The notes: a model not told the origin generated them from the letters alone. A stretch of 44,941 nucleotides of DNA from Verrucomicrobiota bacterium (GCA_016219875.1 JACRJZ010000044.1:1-44941); one strand, 5' to 3'; positions 28,301 through 38,531 are shown, numbered from the stretch's first letter. Program-made: numbers and translations.

Positions 28301-31300
28301 CCGATCGCGGCGTGCCCCCGCTGTCGTTCGACGGTGCGGCGGTCACCAACACCTGGAGCTACAACCTGGTGGACCGCGCGGCGCCGACGGTGGTTTCCCA
28401 AGACCCGCTGGCCGGCTCGGTCGTCAGCAACTTGGCGCAGCTCACTGTCACGTTCTCCGAAGCCGTCACCGGCGTGAACGCCAGCGACCTGCTCATCAAC
28501 GGCAGCCCGGCCTTTGGCCTCGTTGGCGGCAACGACACCTACACCTTCGCGTTCTCGCAACCCGCCGCCGGGACCATTTCCGTGACGTGGGACGCCGCCC
28601 ACGGCATCACCGACCTGGCGTCGCCCCCCAACGCTTTCGACGCCGCCGGCGCGGGCGCGATGTGGCAATACACCCTGGATTCGCGGACGATCTTCGTTCA
28701 ATCGAACAGCGTCTGGGGCTTCGTCAAAGCGTTCGCGGAAGCCTCCACGCCAATCGACGCCTGGCGGCAACCCGGCTTCGACGATGCGATCTGGTCCAAC
28801 GCCCCGATGCCGTTCTTCTACGGCGACACCGCCTACACCAACGCGCAGAACCCCGGCACGGCGGTGAACGACATGCAGGGCGGCGCTTACAGCAGCCTCT
28901 ACGGCCGAAAAACATTCACCGTGGCCAACGCTGCCGCCGTCACGAACCTGCAACTGCGCGCCCAGAGCGACGACGGCTTCATCGCCTGGCTCAACGGCGT
29001 CGAAGTGGTCCGCTACAACATGGGGGCCGGCGACATTCCTTACAACGGCTCCGCCCCCGGCCCCATTAACGAACCGGGCGGTAACGGTGCGGCCTACATC
29101 CTCTACCCTTTGACCAACGGTCCCGCTGCCCTGGTCGATGGCACCAACGTCCTCGCGATCCACGCCTTCAACAACCAGCCGCTCACGAGCAGCGACTTCG
29201 GCATCAACGCCCAGCTCTTCGGCTACGCCGCCGACGCCGGCTTGGTCGCGCCGCGTCTCCTCGGCGTCAGTCCCGCCGCCGGCAGCCTCTTCTCGCTGAG
29301 CAGCGTCACGGTCACCTTCACGGAACCCGTGCAAGGGGTCGAAGCATCGGACTTGCTCGTGAACGGCGTCCCGGCCACGGGCTTGACCGGCGGCGATGCG
29401 GACTACGTCTTCACGTTCGCGCAGCCGGCCTATGGCCCAGTCGCCATCACTTGGGCCACGGGTCACGGCATCACCGACTTCGACACCACGCCCAAGCCCT
29501 TCGACGGCGCGGCGCTCGGCTCCACTTGGCAATACACGCTGCTGAATCCGAACGCGCCCGTCGTCGCCGCGCAGGACCCGCTCGCCGGCGCCACGGTCGG
29601 CGGCCTCACGCAGATCACCGTCACCTTCAACAAGCCCGTCACCGGCGTGAACGCGTCCGACCTGCTCGTGAACGGCGCGCCCGCTTCAACGCTTCAACCC
29701 TTCAACGCTTCGACGTACGCCTTCACCTTCCCGCAACCACCGCTCGGCAATGTCACCGTCGCGTGGGCGGCCAACCACGGCATCGCCGATACCGAGGTGC
29801 CGGCCAATGCCTTCGATGCCACGCGTCCCAGCAGCACTTGGTCGTACACGCTGTTGGACTTGGCGCCGCCCGCCGTCGCGGCCAAGGACCCGCCGGCTGG
29901 CGCGGGCGTCACCAACCTCACGCAAGTCCAGGTCACCTTCAGCGAGCCGGTCGCGGGCGTGAACGCCTCGGACCTTCTGATCAACGGTGTGGCCGCCACC
30001 AGCTTGAGCGGCTCCGGGTCGAACTACACCTTCTCTTTCCCGCAACCCAACGCCACCGTCATCACCGTCACCTGGGCGGCCAATCACGGCATCGCCGACC
30101 TCGCGACCACCCCCAATGCTTTCGACGCACAAGGGCCGGGCGCCACGTGGCAGTACCAGACGCCCGACACCGTCGCGCCCACCGTGGTCGCGATCACGCC
30201 CACACCGTTCGCCACCGTGCGCGCGCTCGCGGACCTCACGATCACCTTCACCGAAGCGGTGACCGGAGTGGACGCCGGCGACCTCTTGATCAATAGCGCG
30301 CCGGCCCAGGCCGTGGGCGGCTCCGGCGCGGGGCCCTACACGTTCTTGTTCCCCACGCCGCCCAATGGCGCGGTCGAAGTCCGCTGGACGCTGGGCCACG
30401 GCATTCACGATCTGGCCTCGCCGTCCAACGCTTTCGCGGGCGGGGAGTGGACTTACACGCTGGATCCCAACGCCAGCTTCGCCGGCAAGGTGCTCATTAA
30501 CGAAATCATGTTCGACCCGGCTGGTGGCGCGCGGAGCAACGAGTGGATCGAGTTGCACAACATCGCCGCCGATCCCGTCAACCTCGCTGGCTGGCGCTTC
30601 ACCAAGGGCGTCGATTTCACCTTCTCCAACGTCACTCTGCCCGCGGGCGGCTACCTCGTCGTCGCGGCCGACCCGGCTGCGTTCCGAGTGCGGTTCCCCA
30701 CCGTCACCAACGTCGTGGGCGGCTGGCTCGGCTCGCTGGCGAACTCCGACGAGAACCTCGAGTTGGAGACGGTCCTCGGCGAGAAAGTGAACTCCGTCCA
30801 CTACGCCAGCGAAGGCGACTGGGCGCGACGGGAACGCGGGATCGGATCGGACCAGGTCCTCAGCATCACGCGCAACGGCAGCACGGCCACCGTCACGGTC
30901 TTCGGCCACGGCTATACCGGCGGCGACCACGTCATCATCACCGGCGCCACGCAGCCGGAGTACAACGGTCGCTTTGCGATTGCCAGCCTGTCCGGTCCCA
31001 GCGCGTTCAACATCACCGTCAGCGGCACGCCCGCCACACCCGCCACCGGGAACATCGCCTGCCACCACGTCCTCGACGACGCGTTCTCTGGTTGGACGTG
31101 GTTCTGCGCCGCCGCCGGCTTTGGCAATTCGCTCGAACTGATCAACCCGGCCCTGCCGAACGGCTCCGGCCAGAATTGGTTGACCAGCGCAGCCGTGGGC
31201 GGCACGCCCGGACGCGCGAACTCCGTTGCGACCAACAACGTCGCCCCGCTCGTCGAGGACGTGACCCACTTCCCGCCCGTGCCGAAATCCACCGACCCCG

Positions 31301-34300
31301 TGGGCATCACCGCCCGCGTGCAGGACGAACTCACCAACGGCGTTACCGCGGTCACGCTCTTCTATCGCAACCACACCGGCACGTCGCCCGGCGCGTTCAC
31401 CGGCACGGGCATGTTCGATGACGGCGCGCACAGCGACGGCGTGGCGCGCGACGGCCTCTATGGCGCGGTCTTGCCGGCGATGGGCAACGGCACCGTGATC
31501 GAGTTCTACGTGCAGGCCACCGACACCGCCGGCCTCGTGCGCACCTGGCCGGCCCCCGCGACGGACACCAACGGTCCCAGCGCCACCTACGGCACGCCCG
31601 GCCAGTTCGCCAACGCGCTCTACCAGGTCGATAACGAAATCATCACCAACACCATGCCGGCGCTCCGCTTGGTTTTGTCAGGCACCGAGCGGGCCATCTT
31701 CCCGCCCAACAACCGCAACAGCGACGCCGCCATGAACTGCACGCTCCTCAGCACCGACGGCGACGGCGTGAAAGTCCGCTACCGTTGCGTCACGCGCGTT
31801 CGCGGCGCCGGCACCCGCGGCCGCAACCCGCCCAACAACCGCATCGACATCCCGAATGACAACCGTTGGAACAACCTGGCGGCGATCAATCTGAATTCGC
31901 AGTTCGTCCACGCCCAGTTGCTCGGCGGCGTCCTCGCTCTGAAATCCGGCGTCGCCGCCGAAAAGGCGCGCGTCGTGCAGTATCGCATCAACGGCTCGAA
32001 CCCCGCGCCCATCACGGCGCCGGTCAACGGCAGCGGTCAGGGCGCGGGCTGGGGCGCGTTCGTGTTGCTGGAGCCGCCGAATGGCGATCTGGCCAGCGAC
32101 ATTTACCCCCTCAACGGCGGCGGCAATTACTACCGTGTTTCGTCCGGCGGCCACGCTTTCGATTTCACCTACCAGAACGGCAACCTCAACGCCTACCTCT
32201 CACGCGGCATCTACAAGACCTCCAACCGCACCGAGAACGACTGGTCCGACCTGGAGCGGCTCGACGTCGCCATGAGCCAAGTCACGGTGAACGCCGACTA
32301 CATCCAGGCCGTGAGCACAAACGTGAACGTCGGTGAATGGATGCGTTACTTCGCCCTCGGTTCGCTCATGAATTACGGCGAAACCGCCCTCTTCAACGGC
32401 ATCGGCGACGACAGTGCCATGTACCGTGGACTGGCGGACCCGCGGTTCGTCCTCATCGGGCACGACTTCGACACCATCTTCGGCCAGGGCGACACCGGCG
32501 CCGGCTCCTATCCGATCAACACGAACTCGTCGATCTTCGTGATGCTCAATCCGCCCAACCCGAACGGCGCGCCGGGCACCCTGCAGACGCAGTTGCGGCG
32601 CTTCTTCACCAATGCTGCCTTCGCGCCGGTTTTCTACGCGGAGTTGAAAAAGATGTGCGACACGACGTTTAACCCGGCCAACCTGGACCCGCTGGTGGAC
32701 CAACTGCTCGGCACGTGGGGCGGGATCGGTCCCGATGCCACCACCATCGCCAACATCAAGAGCTACGCCGCTTGCCGTCGTGCCGTCGCGCTCTCGCAAA
32801 TTCCGCTCACACTCACCGTGGGTCACACCCTTGGCACGTCGGGCGGCCTGCCTTACACCACGACACCAAACGTCACGCTCTTCGGTTCGGCCAACGCCAT
32901 CGACACGCGACGCGTGCTCGTTGCTGGGGCGCAAGCAAACTGGAACGCCTTCAACGCGCGCTGGACTAACACCGTCGCGCTCGCACCCGGCATCAATCGC
33001 GTCCACATCCAGTCCCTCGACAGCAACAATGTGGAGTTCGCCCGCGTCGCGCTCGACATCTGGTACGATGACGCCTCGGTGCAAACTGTCTCCGGCGCCA
33101 TCGCCGCAAACACCATTTGGACCGCCGCCAACGGGCCTTATCAAGTCACGGCCAACCTCACGATCAACAATGGCGCGACGCTCACCATTCAGGCCGGCAC
33201 AACCGTCTATCTCGCCGCCGGCGTGAACCTCACCGTCGCCAACGGCGGTCGCCTGCTGGCGGAGGGCGCGGACACCGCCCACATTCGCTTCAGTCGCGTG
33301 CCGGGCGGCGGCAACTGGGGCGGCATTACGGTCAACGGCGGCGCCGGCTCTCCGGAGACGCGCATTGCCTACGCCGACTTCGAGGCTAACGGCTCCACCG
33401 CCATTCACTCCTCCGGCGGCACCGTCTTCCTCGACCACCTCACCTTCGGTAACACCGCCGTCCAGTACCTCTCTCTCGACGGCTCGTCGTTCGTGGTGCA
33501 GGACTGCGTCTTCCCCAGCGCCACGGGCCTGTTTGAACTGGTCCACGGCAACGGCGGCCTCAAGGCGGGCGGGCGCGGTCTCTTCCTGCGCAACTTCTTC
33601 GGCGTGGCCAACAGCGTGTCGGGCAACTTCAACGACGTGGTCGATTTCACCGGCGGCAACCGCCCCGGCCCCATCCTGCAATTCCTCGACAACGTCTTCA
33701 TCGGTTCCGGCGACGACCTGCTCGACCTCGATGGCACTGACGCCTGGATCGAAGGCAACATCTTCCTCCACGCGCACAAGAACGGCTCGCCCGATTCGTC
33801 GAGTGCGATCAGCGGCGGCCTGACCGGCAGCGACCGCTCGGAGATCACGATCGTCGGCAACCTGATCTACGACTGCGACCAGGCGGCCAACGCGAAGGAA
33901 GGCAACTTCTACACCTTCTACAACAACACGATTGTGCGCACGACCAAGCGGGGCGGCACGGACACGGTGAGTTGCGTCGGCTTGCTGGCAGACGTGAATA
34001 CGGCGGAAGGGGCCGGTCTGCATTTCGAGGGCAACATCATCGACGACGCGGAGCAGTTGGTGTATGGGCGGACGAACGCGGTGGTGACGTTCACGAACAA
34101 CCTCATCAGCCGGCTGGCGGGCGCGGCGTGGACCGGCCCAGGCGGGAACAACGGGACGAACGATCCGTTGTTCAAGTACGTGCCGGCGGTGACGGAGACG
34201 AGCAATTTCACGAGTTGGGCCTCGGCGCAAGTGTTGTGGGATTGGTTCAGCCTGCGCACAGGTTCGCCTGCCGTGGGCGCCGGGCCGAACGGACGCGATC

Positions 34301-37300
34301 AGGGCGCAGTAGCGTCTGCTCCCTCGCCCCTCGGAGGGGAGAGGGCTGGGGTGAGGGGCGCCTCGATCTCCGGCGAACCCATTGGCACGACGCCGCTGAC
34401 CAGCGCCACGCTGAAGGTCGGCTTGAACCGCACCGGCAGCGGCATCCCCGCGGGAAGCTGGGCCAATGGCTCCGGCTTCACACACTACCGATGGCGGCGC
34501 GACGGCGGCGGGTGGAGCGTGGAAACGCCCATCGCCACGCCCATCACGCTCACTGGCCTCTCCAGCGGCCCGCACTACGTCGAGGTCGTGGGCAAGAACG
34601 ACGCCGGCTTCTACCAGGACGACGCGGCCTTCGGCGTCGATGCCGTGATCTCCCGCTCGCGCACTTGGACGGTGAATCCCGCCGCGTCGCCGCTGCGCAT
34701 CAATGAAGTCCTCGCCGCCAACGACTCGGCAGTGAACCATAATGGCACCACGCCGGATATGATCGAACTCTACAACGCCGGTCCCACTACGCTCGACTTG
34801 AGCGGCGTGCGGCTGACCGACACCACGGCGGACCCGGACCTGTTCCTCTTCCCGCCCGGGACCACGCTGGCCGCCGGAGGCTATCTCGTGCTCTACGCCA
34901 ACGACCCGGACGGCACGCCTGGATTCCACCTTGGCTTCAACCTCAGCCAAGAGGGCGACACCTTTTACCTCTATGACAGCGCGGCCAACGGCGGAGCGTT
35001 GATCGACTCCGTGAGTTTCGGCCCGCAAATTCCCGACCTCTCCATCGGCCGCCTTGCCTCCCCTCTCCCATCGGATGGGAGCGGGGCCGGGGGTGAGGGT
35101 TGGGCCTTGACGCGACCGACGTTCGGCGCCCCGAATCAAGCCATGACGCAAGGCGATCGCACCCGGCTCAAGATCAACGAGTGGCTCGCGGCTGGGCAAT
35201 CGCTCTTCGCGAACGACTTCATCGAACTTTACAACCCCGACCCGCAGCCTGTGAGCCTGGGCGGCCTTTACCTCACTGACAATCCGTTGGGCTGGCCGGA
35301 TCAGCACCAGATCGCGGCGCTCAGTTTCATTCCTGCCTACGGCTACTTGCGGTTCTTCGCCGACGCCGACGCGGGGCAAGGCCCGGATCATCTGAACTTC
35401 CAACTCAGCCCGGACCAAGGATCCATCGCCCTCAGCTTGCCGGATTTGACCGTGATCGACTCCGTCGTGTACCAGGCGCAGTGGCCGGACCTCTCGCAAG
35501 GCCGCAGCCCGAATGGCTCCAGCCCCATCTACTCTTTCATCCAGCCGACACCGGGCGGGCCGAACCCGCTCATCCGCAGCGCCACGGCCGGCCAGCAAGT
35601 CGTGCCGCTCGTCCTGCTCAACCAGGTCTGGCGCTACAACCAGGACGGCTTCGACCTCGGCACGGCTTGGCGCGCGGTGGGCTACGACGACACCAACTGG
35701 CCGTCCGGCGCGGGCGCGCTGGGCTACGAGAACGGCAACAATGCGCTCTCGCAGTCGCTCACCAACACCGTGCTGAACCTGGCCAATCAGTTCGGCACGA
35801 ACATCCCCACGTTCTACTTCCGCACGCACTTCACGTTCACCAACGTCGCGGCCTCCGTCACATTCGTGTTGACGAACCTGCTGGACGACGCCGAGGTCAT
35901 CTATCTGAACGGCGCCGAGCTGTTTCGCCAGAACCTGCCGTCCGGCCCGATTGACTTTGGCACGATCGCCAGCGTGAACTCGGAAGCGGCGTTGGCGGAG
36001 GCCACCGTCACCCCGACAAACCTCGTCCAGGGCGACAACGTCCTCGCCGTTGAAGTCCACCAGAGCACCCTCAGTTCCGCCAGCGACATCATGTTCGGCC
36101 TGGCCGTCACCGCGCTCATCACGACCAACCAAGCCACGCCGGCCTCTGTCGTGCTCAACGAAGTGTTGGCCAACAACGCCGGCTTCGCGGAACTCGATGG
36201 CACCACTCCGGACTGGGTCGAGTTGTATAACCAATCCGCCGGCCCCGTCGATCTGAGCGACCTCAGCCTGACTGACGACAGCACTCTCCCGCGTCGCTGG
36301 GTCTTCCCGCCCGGCAGCGTCATCGCTGGCGGCGGCTACCTGCGCCTCTTCTGCGACGCCGACAAGCCGGCCACGAACAACAACACCGGCTTCGGACTCA
36401 AGATCACCGGCGATGCCATCTACCTGTTCGACGCGCCCGCCAACGGCGGCAGTCTGCTGGACGCGGTGGCGTTCGGTTTGCAGGCCGCCGACTTCTCCGT
36501 GGGCCGCATCCCGAACGGCACCGGCGCCTGGGCGCTGACCTATCCAAGTTCCTCTGCCGCGAACGTCGCCGCCCCGCTCGGCAACGCGCTCAATTTGAAA
36601 GTCAACGAGTGGATGGCCGATCCTTCCTCCGGTGACGACTGGTTTGAACTCTTCAATCCAGAATCGCTCCCCGTCTCCCTTGGCGGCTATTGCCTGACCG
36701 ACGATTTGAACAACCGCACTAAGCAACTGATCGCGCCGCTCTCCTTCATCGGCGTCAGCACGAACGGCTACCAGATGTTCCGCGCCGACGGTAACACCGG
36801 CGCGGGCGCCGACCATGTCAGCTTCTCTCTCAAGGCCAGCGGCGAGGCCGTGGGTCTGTCCACGCCGGCGGGCACGCTGATCGACGGCTATGCCTTCACC
36901 AGCCAAGACAAAGGCGTTTCGGAAGGGCGCTTCCCGGACGGCGGCGCGGTCATCGTGCGCTTCCCCGGCACGGATTCGCCCGGCGACTCGAATTGGCGGC
37001 TGCTGGATTCGGTCGTCGTCAACGAAGTCCTCACGCACACCGACCCGCCACTCGAAGACGCCATCGAGTTGCGCAACTTCTCCGCGCAGGCCATCGACCT
37101 CGGCGGCTGGTGGCTAAGCGACGACAAGGGCTTCCTGCGGAAGTACCAAATTCCGTTCGGCACCACCCTGCCCGCCAACGGCTACGCGGTCTTCTACGAA
37201 AACGTCTTCAGCAACCGCGTCCTGGCGGCGATGCCGTTCTCGCTCGGCTCCAAGGGCGACGAAGTCACGCTCTCCGCCTCCAGCAATGGCGTCCTCACCG

Positions 37301-38436
37301 GCTACCGTGCCACGGCGAAGTTCGGTGCGGCGGAAAACGGCGTGTCCTTTGGCCGCTATGTCACGAGCGATGCCCGCGAGGAATTCGTGGCCTTGAGCGC
37401 GCGCAGCTTCGGCCAGGACGATCCGGGCAGCCTGGAGCAATTCCGCCTCGGCACCGGCGCGTCGAACGCCTATCCGAAAGTCGGCCCCATCGTCATCAGC
37501 GAGATCATGTACCACCCGCCGGACATGGGGACGAACGACAACCCGCGCGACGAGTTCATCGAACTTCACAACACCGGCACGGTGCCCGTCGCGCTTTATC
37601 ATCCGGCGTATCCGACCAACACTTGGCGCTTGCGCGACGCGGTGGATTTCAATTTCCCCACCAACGTGGTGCTGCCGGCGGGGGGCGACCTCGTCATCGT
37701 CAGCTTCGATCCAGTCAACGACCCCGCGACGCTCGCCGTCTTCCGCACCAACTTCAGTCTCGGCGCCGACGTCGCGATCCTTGGCCCTTACTCGGTCAAG
37801 CTCGCCAACAGCGACGCCAAAGTGGAACTCTACAAGCCCGACGCGCCGGTCTTGCCGCCCGATCCCGACGCCGGCCAAGTGCCTTACATCTTGGTCGAGC
37901 GCATTCACTATTACGACAGCGGCTTCTGGCCGATTGGCCCGGACGGCGGGGGCTCCGCACTCCAACGCACGAGCCTCACGCAGTTCGGCAACGACCCGGC
38001 CAACTGGACCGCCGCCACACCCACGCCCGGCCACCAGCCCAGCGCGGGCGAAGACACCGACGGCGACGGGATGCCTGACGCTTGGGAACTGGCGCACCAG
38101 TTGAATCCGAACAGTCCGACGGATCGCAACACCGATGCCGACGGCGACGGCTTGAGCAACTTCCAGGAATATCAGGCCGGCACCGATCCGCGCGACCCGC
38201 TCAGCGTGCTGCGCTTCCAAACCATCAACCCCGTGCCCGCGACCAACGGCGTGGAACTCGTCTTCCGCGCCATGGCGGGCCAGAGCTACACCATCCAGTA
38301 CTCCGACCAGATCAATCCGATGAACTGGCAGCGGCTGACGGACGTTGACGCCGCCGGGATGGATCGGGTGATCGCCCTCCCCGCGCCGATGTCCGTGACG
38401 CACCGCTTCTACCGCATCGTCACGCCGAAGCAGTAG
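25324..38436 (+). CDS. Giant secreted multidomain protein with lamin-tail, CotH-kinase and beta-helix modules
   Basis: About 4,370 residues from ATG 25324 (MRMKRLIGLLSVLNF, signal peptide). Visible order, approximate residues: PPC-like domain 27-172; two Ig-like 173-346; jelly-roll 350-522; Ig-like 523-613; unknown domain 616-815; Ig-like 816-912; SbsA-type Ig-like copies 915-1119; jelly-roll 1123-1305; four more SbsA-type copies 1306-1717; lamin-tail domain (LTD) 1720-1842; CotH-like kinase 2105-2470 with GHDFDTIFG at about 2379; beta-helix 2590-2990; LTDs at 3115 and 3280; jelly-roll 3420-3600; four LTDs 3605-4235; a Ca-binding type-3 segment (DTDGDGMPDAWE) 4240-4290; a small C-terminal beta-domain. 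No PEP-CTERM signal, so the export or anchoring route is unclear. Likely a surface adhesin or glycan-binding protein. Three repeats are translated inside it. Confidence 0.9.
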   Translation: MRMKRLIGLLSVLNFAFLTPFTSPAQAPANDNFADAWLIAGHAVATNGNSGTTTTTYATKETGEPNHGGFVGGRSVWYQWLAPTGGVTCIDTLGSGFNTMLGVYTGSVVSALGLVVSNDNISGVLISSRVYFMAEQGTLYRVAVDGRNNSGGQARSGPYNLNLQMLPFAYITTPAKSTTVYAGTNLYIRAEASSPNGAVTNVAFYRNSILFHNTTASPYEITYTNLPAGTNVFYVVARDIASQVWTSAVANVIALIPGVAITFPANGASFFGTAPIPITASAVSSSTTSVAKVEFFNHGGKIGEDTASPYGLFWNTAVPGSNRLSAVMTDTTGLLVTSAPVNITVTGQSLVLTGSVWKYLDNGSDQGTAWAAPGFDDSGWAAGPAELGYGDGVDGRPEATTNSFGPDSANKYITTYYRRAFVATNIAACTNLVLRVLRDDGAVVHLNGVEAARFNVAAGTVNYLTLVNNATDDGALFFPTNINPTLLVEGTNVLAVEVHQSTLNSSDLSFDLELVALIDPAYTIRPFVTLTAPANGAAVVAPHNLFLSATASSTNSTVASVEFFSNGALVGTVTTPPYDLTLSNVSAGTYSVKAVVTDGLGVTNTSATATVTVWGATGSRAVAFFDYGRGAGTGPNVLSFDVNNAAGPLTNRATGETLAESLTLTTVGSPTGGNVVEALPAGTPAYDVFNGHCDLSGICAAYMNTPGQSCSILLNNLNPLFRYRLVGTVNRNNAAYTNRITRVELLGADALVPAHTAGVVASGLAVNQADLICYNPTGEYVAWTDIAPGADGTIELRSSMATTNVAYALSALRVEAFAPVPQIALTAPTNGAVFQAPTNVALSATASGFGGVTNVQFFGGASLLGQDATAPFSFTWTDAPVGVHPLTAVAFDSLGGRGTSSVVSITVNPPPTNSTAPFVLSQVPVAGATVPNTLTSIQVTFSESVTGVTSGDLLVNSAPALGVSGSNATYTFTVASPPYGPVQVTWAASHGIADRGVPPLSFDGAAVTNTWSYNLVDRAAPTVVSQDPLAGSVVSNLAQLTVTFSEAVTGVNASDLLINGSPAFGLVGGNDTYTFAFSQPAAGTISVTWDAAHGITDLASPPNAFDAAGAGAMWQYTLDSRTIFVQSNSVWGFVKAFAEASTPIDAWRQPGFDDAIWSNAPMPFFYGDTAYTNAQNPGTAVNDMQGGAYSSLYGRKTFTVANAAAVTNLQLRAQSDDGFIAWLNGVEVVRYNMGAGDIPYNGSAPGPINEPGGNGAAYILYPLTNGPAALVDGTNVLAIHAFNNQPLTSSDFGINAQLFGYAADAGLVAPRLLGVSPAAGSLFSLSSVTVTFTEPVQGVEASDLLVNGVPATGLTGGDADYVFTFAQPAYGPVAITWATGHGITDFDTTPKPFDGAALGSTWQYTLLNPNAPVVAAQDPLAGATVGGLTQITVTFNKPVTGVNASDLLVNGAPASTLQPFNASTYAFTFPQPPLGNVTVAWAANHGIADTEVPANAFDATRPSSTWSYTLLDLAPPAVAAKDPPAGAGVTNLTQVQVTFSEPVAGVNASDLLINGVAATSLSGSGSNYTFSFPQPNATVITVTWAANHGIADLATTPNAFDAQGPGATWQYQTPDTVAPTVVAITPTPFATVRALADLTITFTEAVTGVDAGDLLINSAPAQAVGGSGAGPYTFLFPTPPNGAVEVRWTLGHGIHDLASPSNAFAGGEWTYTLDPNASFAGKVLINEIMFDPAGGARSNEWIELHNIAADPVNLAGWRFTKGVDFTFSNVTLPAGGYLVVAADPAAFRVRFPTVTNVVGGWLGSLANSDENLELETVLGEKVNSVHYASEGDWARRERGIGSDQVLSITRNGSTATVTVFGHGYTGGDHVIITGATQPEYNGRFAIASLSGPSAFNITVSGTPATPATGNIACHHVLDDAFSGWTWFCAAAGFGNSLELINPALPNGSGQNWLTSAAVGGTPGRANSVATNNVAPLVEDVTHFPPVPKSTDPVGITARVQDELTNGVTAVTLFYRNHTGTSPGAFTGTGMFDDGAHSDGVARDGLYGAVLPAMGNGTVIEFYVQATDTAGLVRTWPAPATDTNGPSATYGTPGQFANALYQVDNEIITNTMPALRLVLSGTERAIFPPNNRNSDAAMNCTLLSTDGDGVKVRYRCVTRVRGAGTRGRNPPNNRIDIPNDNRWNNLAAINLNSQFVHAQLLGGVLALKSGVAAEKARVVQYRINGSNPAPITAPVNGSGQGAGWGAFVLLEPPNGDLASDIYPLNGGGNYYRVSSGGHAFDFTYQNGNLNAYLSRGIYKTSNRTENDWSDLERLDVAMSQVTVNADYIQAVSTNVNVGEWMRYFALGSLMNYGETALFNGIGDDSAMYRGLADPRFVLIGHDFDTIFGQGDTGAGSYPINTNSSIFVMLNPPNPNGAPGTLQTQLRRFFTNAAFAPVFYAELKKMCDTTFNPANLDPLVDQLLGTWGGIGPDATTIANIKSYAACRRAVALSQIPLTLTVGHTLGTSGGLPYTTTPNVTLFGSANAIDTRRVLVAGAQANWNAFNARWTNTVALAPGINRVHIQSLDSNNVEFARVALDIWYDDASVQTVSGAIAANTIWTAANGPYQVTANLTINNGATLTIQAGTTVYLAAGVNLTVANGGRLLAEGADTAHIRFSRVPGGGNWGGITVNGGAGSPETRIAYADFEANGSTAIHSSGGTVFLDHLTFGNTAVQYLSLDGSSFVVQDCVFPSATGLFELVHGNGGLKAGGRGLFLRNFFGVANSVSGNFNDVVDFTGGNRPGPILQFLDNVFIGSGDDLLDLDGTDAWIEGNIFLHAHKNGSPDSSSAISGGLTGSDRSEITIVGNLIYDCDQAANAKEGNFYTFYNNTIVRTTKRGGTDTVSCVGLLADVNTAEGAGLHFEGNIIDDAEQLVYGRTNAVVTFTNNLISRLAGAAWTGPGGNNGTNDPLFKYVPAVTETSNFTSWASAQVLWDWFSLRTGSPAVGAGPNGRDQGAVASAPSPLGGERAGVRGASISGEPIGTTPLTSATLKVGLNRTGSGIPAGSWANGSGFTHYRWRRDGGGWSVETPIATPITLTGLSSGPHYVEVVGKNDAGFYQDDAAFGVDAVISRSRTWTVNPAASPLRINEVLAANDSAVNHNGTTPDMIELYNAGPTTLDLSGVRLTDTTADPDLFLFPPGTTLAAGGYLVLYANDPDGTPGFHLGFNLSQEGDTFYLYDSAANGGALIDSVSFGPQIPDLSIGRLASPLPSDGSGAGGEGWALTRPTFGAPNQAMTQGDRTRLKINEWLAAGQSLFANDFIELYNPDPQPVSLGGLYLTDNPLGWPDQHQIAALSFIPAYGYLRFFADADAGQGPDHLNFQLSPDQGSIALSLPDLTVIDSVVYQAQWPDLSQGRSPNGSSPIYSFIQPTPGGPNPLIRSATAGQQVVPLVLLNQVWRYNQDGFDLGTAWRAVGYDDTNWPSGAGALGYENGNNALSQSLTNTVLNLANQFGTNIPTFYFRTHFTFTNVAASVTFVLTNLLDDAEVIYLNGAELFRQNLPSGPIDFGTIASVNSEAALAEATVTPTNLVQGDNVLAVEVHQSTLSSASDIMFGLAVTALITTNQATPASVVLNEVLANNAGFAELDGTTPDWVELYNQSAGPVDLSDLSLTDDSTLPRRWVFPPGSVIAGGGYLRLFCDADKPATNNNTGFGLKITGDAIYLFDAPANGGSLLDAVAFGLQAADFSVGRIPNGTGAWALTYPSSSAANVAAPLGNALNLKVNEWMADPSSGDDWFELFNPESLPVSLGGYCLTDDLNNRTKQLIAPLSFIGVSTNGYQMFRADGNTGAGADHVSFSLKASGEAVGLSTPAGTLIDGYAFTSQDKGVSEGRFPDGGAVIVRFPGTDSPGDSNWRLLDSVVVNEVLTHTDPPLEDAIELRNFSAQAIDLGGWWLSDDKGFLRKYQIPFGTTLPANGYAVFYENVFSNRVLAAMPFSLGSKGDEVTLSASSNGVLTGYRATAKFGAAENGVSFGRYVTSDAREEFVALSARSFGQDDPGSLEQFRLGTGASNAYPKVGPIVISEIMYHPPDMGTNDNPRDEFIELHNTGTVPVALYHPAYPTNTWRLRDAVDFNFPTNVVLPAGGDLVIVSFDPVNDPATLAVFRTNFSLGADVAILGPYSVKLANSDAKVELYKPDAPVLPPDPDAGQVPYILVERIHYYDSGFWPIGPDGGGSALQRTSLTQFGNDPANWTAATPTPGHQPSAGEDTDGDGMPDAWELAHQLNPNSPTDRNTDADGDGLSNFQEYQAGTDPRDPLSVLRFQTINPVPATNGVELVFRAMAGQSYTIQYSDQINPMNWQRLTDVDAAGMDRVIALPAPMSVTHRFYRIVTPKQ
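29683..29713. repeat. Octamer array (TTCAACGC) within the giant gene
   Basis: Units TTCAACGC, TTCAACCC, TTCAACGC, TTCGACGT encode STLQPFNAST in the fourth SbsA-type Ig-like copy. The sibling copies have a shorter loop here (for example FGLVGGNDTY), so the array adds sequence to a loop. Confidence 0.65.
34321..34345 (+). repeat. Palindromic repeat inserted in the giant gene, copy A
   Basis: 11-bp arms (10 of 11 paired) around a 3-nt loop, followed by CTGGGGTGAGGGG. It encodes PSPLGGERAGVRG in the stretch between the beta-helix and a lamin-tail domain. Same family as the repeat at 614-638. Confidence 0.75.
35061..35085 (+). repeat. Palindromic repeat inserted in the giant gene, copy B
   Basis: Arms CCCTCTCCCAT and ATGGGAGCGGG around CGG, followed by GCCGGGGGTGAGGG. 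It encodes SPLPSDGSGAGGEG between two lamin-tail domains. It is read in a different frame from copy A and from the repeat at 614-638. One extra G in the tail removes a TGA that this frame would otherwise contain. Confidence 0.75.
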
Positions 38437-38531
38437 GCGGGAAACACCGCAAACGAGTGTCTTGCGCGGCGCAACCATCCCGGCAGAGAGTCCCACTGGA
38501 AAGCGGGTTCAAGAGAGCCTCTTTCAGAACT

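Noticed and set aside
32200..37038. Open frame of 1,612 codons antisense to the giant gene
   Set aside because: High GC makes long antisense frames common; its translation is rich in Arg, Ala, Val and Gly with no domain, while the sense frame encodes clear lamin-tail and CotH modules.
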